From UBA6170 sp942491385 (GTDB lineage: Bacteria > Chloroflexota > Anaerolineae > Anaerolineales > Anaerolineaceae), in contig CALOAF010000008.1 in NCBI GenBank assembly GCA_942491385.1, forward strand, positions 186,001 to 250,000: a stretch of 64,000 nt of DNA, in the 5' to 3' direction. Shown piece by piece: positions 63,133 through 64,000 of this stretch. Both the position numbers and the translations under genes were made by a program. Position 1 is the stretch's first letter, and each line of letters opens with the position of its first letter. The notes under the pieces are model-generated. The model was not told where the DNA came from and searched no databases. It worked only from the letters and a program-made list of their open reading frames with translations.

Positions 63133-64000
63133 AAAATTTTTAATCACCGGTGGGGCTGGATTTATTGGCTCTAACTATGTGGCACGACTAATCCAACGCG
63201 GGGAAGATGTTACCATTTATGATAATCTTTCTCGCCCAGGTTCCACTTTAAACTTAATCTGGTTAGAGTCCTTGAAAGGAAACACCTTCAAGTTAATTGA
63301 AGCTGATATTCGAGATCAAGAAGCAATTAACAAGGCAGTTAACGAGATGGATGTGGTCGTACACCTGGCTGGGCAAGTGGCAGTTACCACTTCGGTTATG
63401 AATCCACGCGAGGACTTTGAAATTAATGCCCGGGGTACTTTCAATGTTTTAGAAGCAGCCAGGAATTCTAACAAAAATCCGATTGTGATCTATTCTTCTA
63501 CTAACAAAGTGTATGGTGGGATGGAGGATATTCAAGTCGTTGAGAACGAAACCAATTATCGTTATTTGGATTTCCCCTTCGGAATTTCTGAAGACTTTTC
63601 ATTGGATTTCCATTCTCCTTATGGTTGCTCAAAAGGTAGTGGTGACCAGTACGTGAGGGACTACCATCGAATTTATGGATTACCAACTGTTGTCTTGCGT
63701 CAAAGCTGTATCTATGGCCCGCGCCAATTTGGGGTTGAGGATCAGGGCTGGTTGGCCTGGTTCATTATTGCTGTTTTAACAGGAAAACAAATTTCGATTT
63801 ATGGAAATGGAAAACAGGTTCGCGATGTTTTGTTTGTGAATGATTTAATGGACGCATATGATGCGTGTATTGATCAGATTGGTATTGCTGCAGGTCAGGT
63901 ATATAACATCGGCGGTGGACCAGAACAGATGATATCTGTTTGGAAGGAGTTTTCTCCCATTTTAGAGAACTTGCTGAAAAACAAGATTCCTGTTGAATGG
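63125..64000 (+). CDS. NAD-dependent sugar epimerase (CDP-paratose 2-epimerase-like), partial
   Basis: 292 residues are visible and the frame runs off the window. Extended SDR with KFLITGGAGFIGSNYVARL (NAD-binding GxxGxxG, about 4-22), VVVHLAGQVAVTTSV, YSSTNKVYGG, the catalytic Y-x-x-x-K in SPYGCSKGSGDQYV (about 160-173) and RQSCIYGPRQFGVEDQGW. The TNKVYG and GCSKGSGDQYVRD forms are typical of CDP-paratose 2-epimerases that make CDP-tyvelose, but related UDP-sugar epimerases cannot be excluded. ATG 63125 overlaps the preceding membrane protein gene. Confidence 0.85.
   Translation, partial: MNKKFLITGGAGFIGSNYVARLIQRGEDVTIYDNLSRPGSTLNLIWLESLKGNTFKLIEADIRDQEAINKAVNEMDVVVHLAGQVAVTTSVMNPREDFEINARGTFNVLEAARNSNKNPIVIYSSTNKVYGGMEDIQVVENETNYRYLDFPFGISEDFSLDFHSPYGCSKGSGDQYVRDYHRIYGLPTVVLRQSCIYGPRQFGVEDQGWLAWFIIAVLTGKQISIYGNGKQVRDVLFVNDLMDAYDACIDQIGIAAGQVYNIGGGPEQMISVWKEFSPILENLLKNKIPVEW

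Overview
The window is an AT-rich, gene-dense bacterial chromosome segment. It reads as housekeeping and cell-envelope DNA rather than a mobile island: I see no transposase, phage gene, CRISPR array or recognised defence locus. The best guess for the source is a member of Chloroflexota, class Anaerolineae. The reasons are a mevalonate-type isoprenoid cluster with isopentenyl phosphate kinase (known from Chloroflexota), many secreted proteins with Thr/Pro-rich linkers, lipoproteins with a T-A-C lipobox, large multi-GAF signalling proteins, and a DUF5679-topoisomerase I fusion. This is inference from gene content, not a phylogeny.

Layout. 1-5.5 kb: the start of a DRTGG-domain gene, hisS with its own tRNA-His directly behind it, a soluble multi-GAF histidine kinase with a single-domain receiver, and tRNA-Gly(CCC) with a near-perfect promoter. 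5.6-17.6 kb: a YihY/BrkB membrane protein, an unknown membrane-anchored protein, a radical-SAM/HhH protein, a frameshifted polyphosphate kinase 2, RNase P RNA, tpiA, an M50-like membrane protease, upp, a glycosidase-like lipoprotein, ruvB-queA-UDGb and an alpha/beta hydrolase. 17.6-17.9 kb: a strange T- and G-depleted spacer lying inside a split terminator-like inverted repeat. 17.9-30.4 kb: eno, pyrG, an S1-domain protein, a HAD-small membrane protein-CtpA operon, mutL, a CpaE-like receiver-ATPase coupled to a Sir2 deacylase, tilS and a catalytically degenerate tyrosine recombinase.

30.5-46.4 kb: an LCP envelope protein, tRNA-Leu(CAG), an FtsB-like divisome protein, a complete anti-sigma partner-switching trio (STAS antagonist, RsbW-type kinase, 1277-residue GAF/SpoIIE phosphatase), a LysM protein, and a run of envelope genes on the minus strand (DUF1015, unknown, M23 peptidase, beta-propeller, M23 peptidase, NBR1-like lipoprotein) ending in queG, plus degV. 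46.5-55 kb: ffh-rpsP-khpA-rimM-dprA-manC-topA in one direction, then an unknown bitopic protein and a bidirectional terminator. 55-59.3 kb, minus strand: UbiA-family prenyltransferase, mevalonate kinase, isopentenyl phosphate kinase, dGTPase and greA. 59.4-64 kb: tlyA, lepA, a flippase-like membrane protein and an epimerase cut by the window edge.

Functional themes are translation and tRNA modification (hisS, tilS, queA, queG, rimM, lepA, tlyA), DNA repair and recombination (ruvB, mutL, UDGb, dprA, topA), envelope building, and cytosolic signal integration through GAF domains. The most noteworthy items are the anomalous spacer at 17.6-17.9 kb, the ppk2 frameshift, the dead recombinase, the alternative-mevalonate genes, the receiver-ATPase/Sir2 pair and the paired M23 peptidases around a propeller protein. 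No clearly new biological system could be demonstrated. Residue positions inside proteins are approximate.
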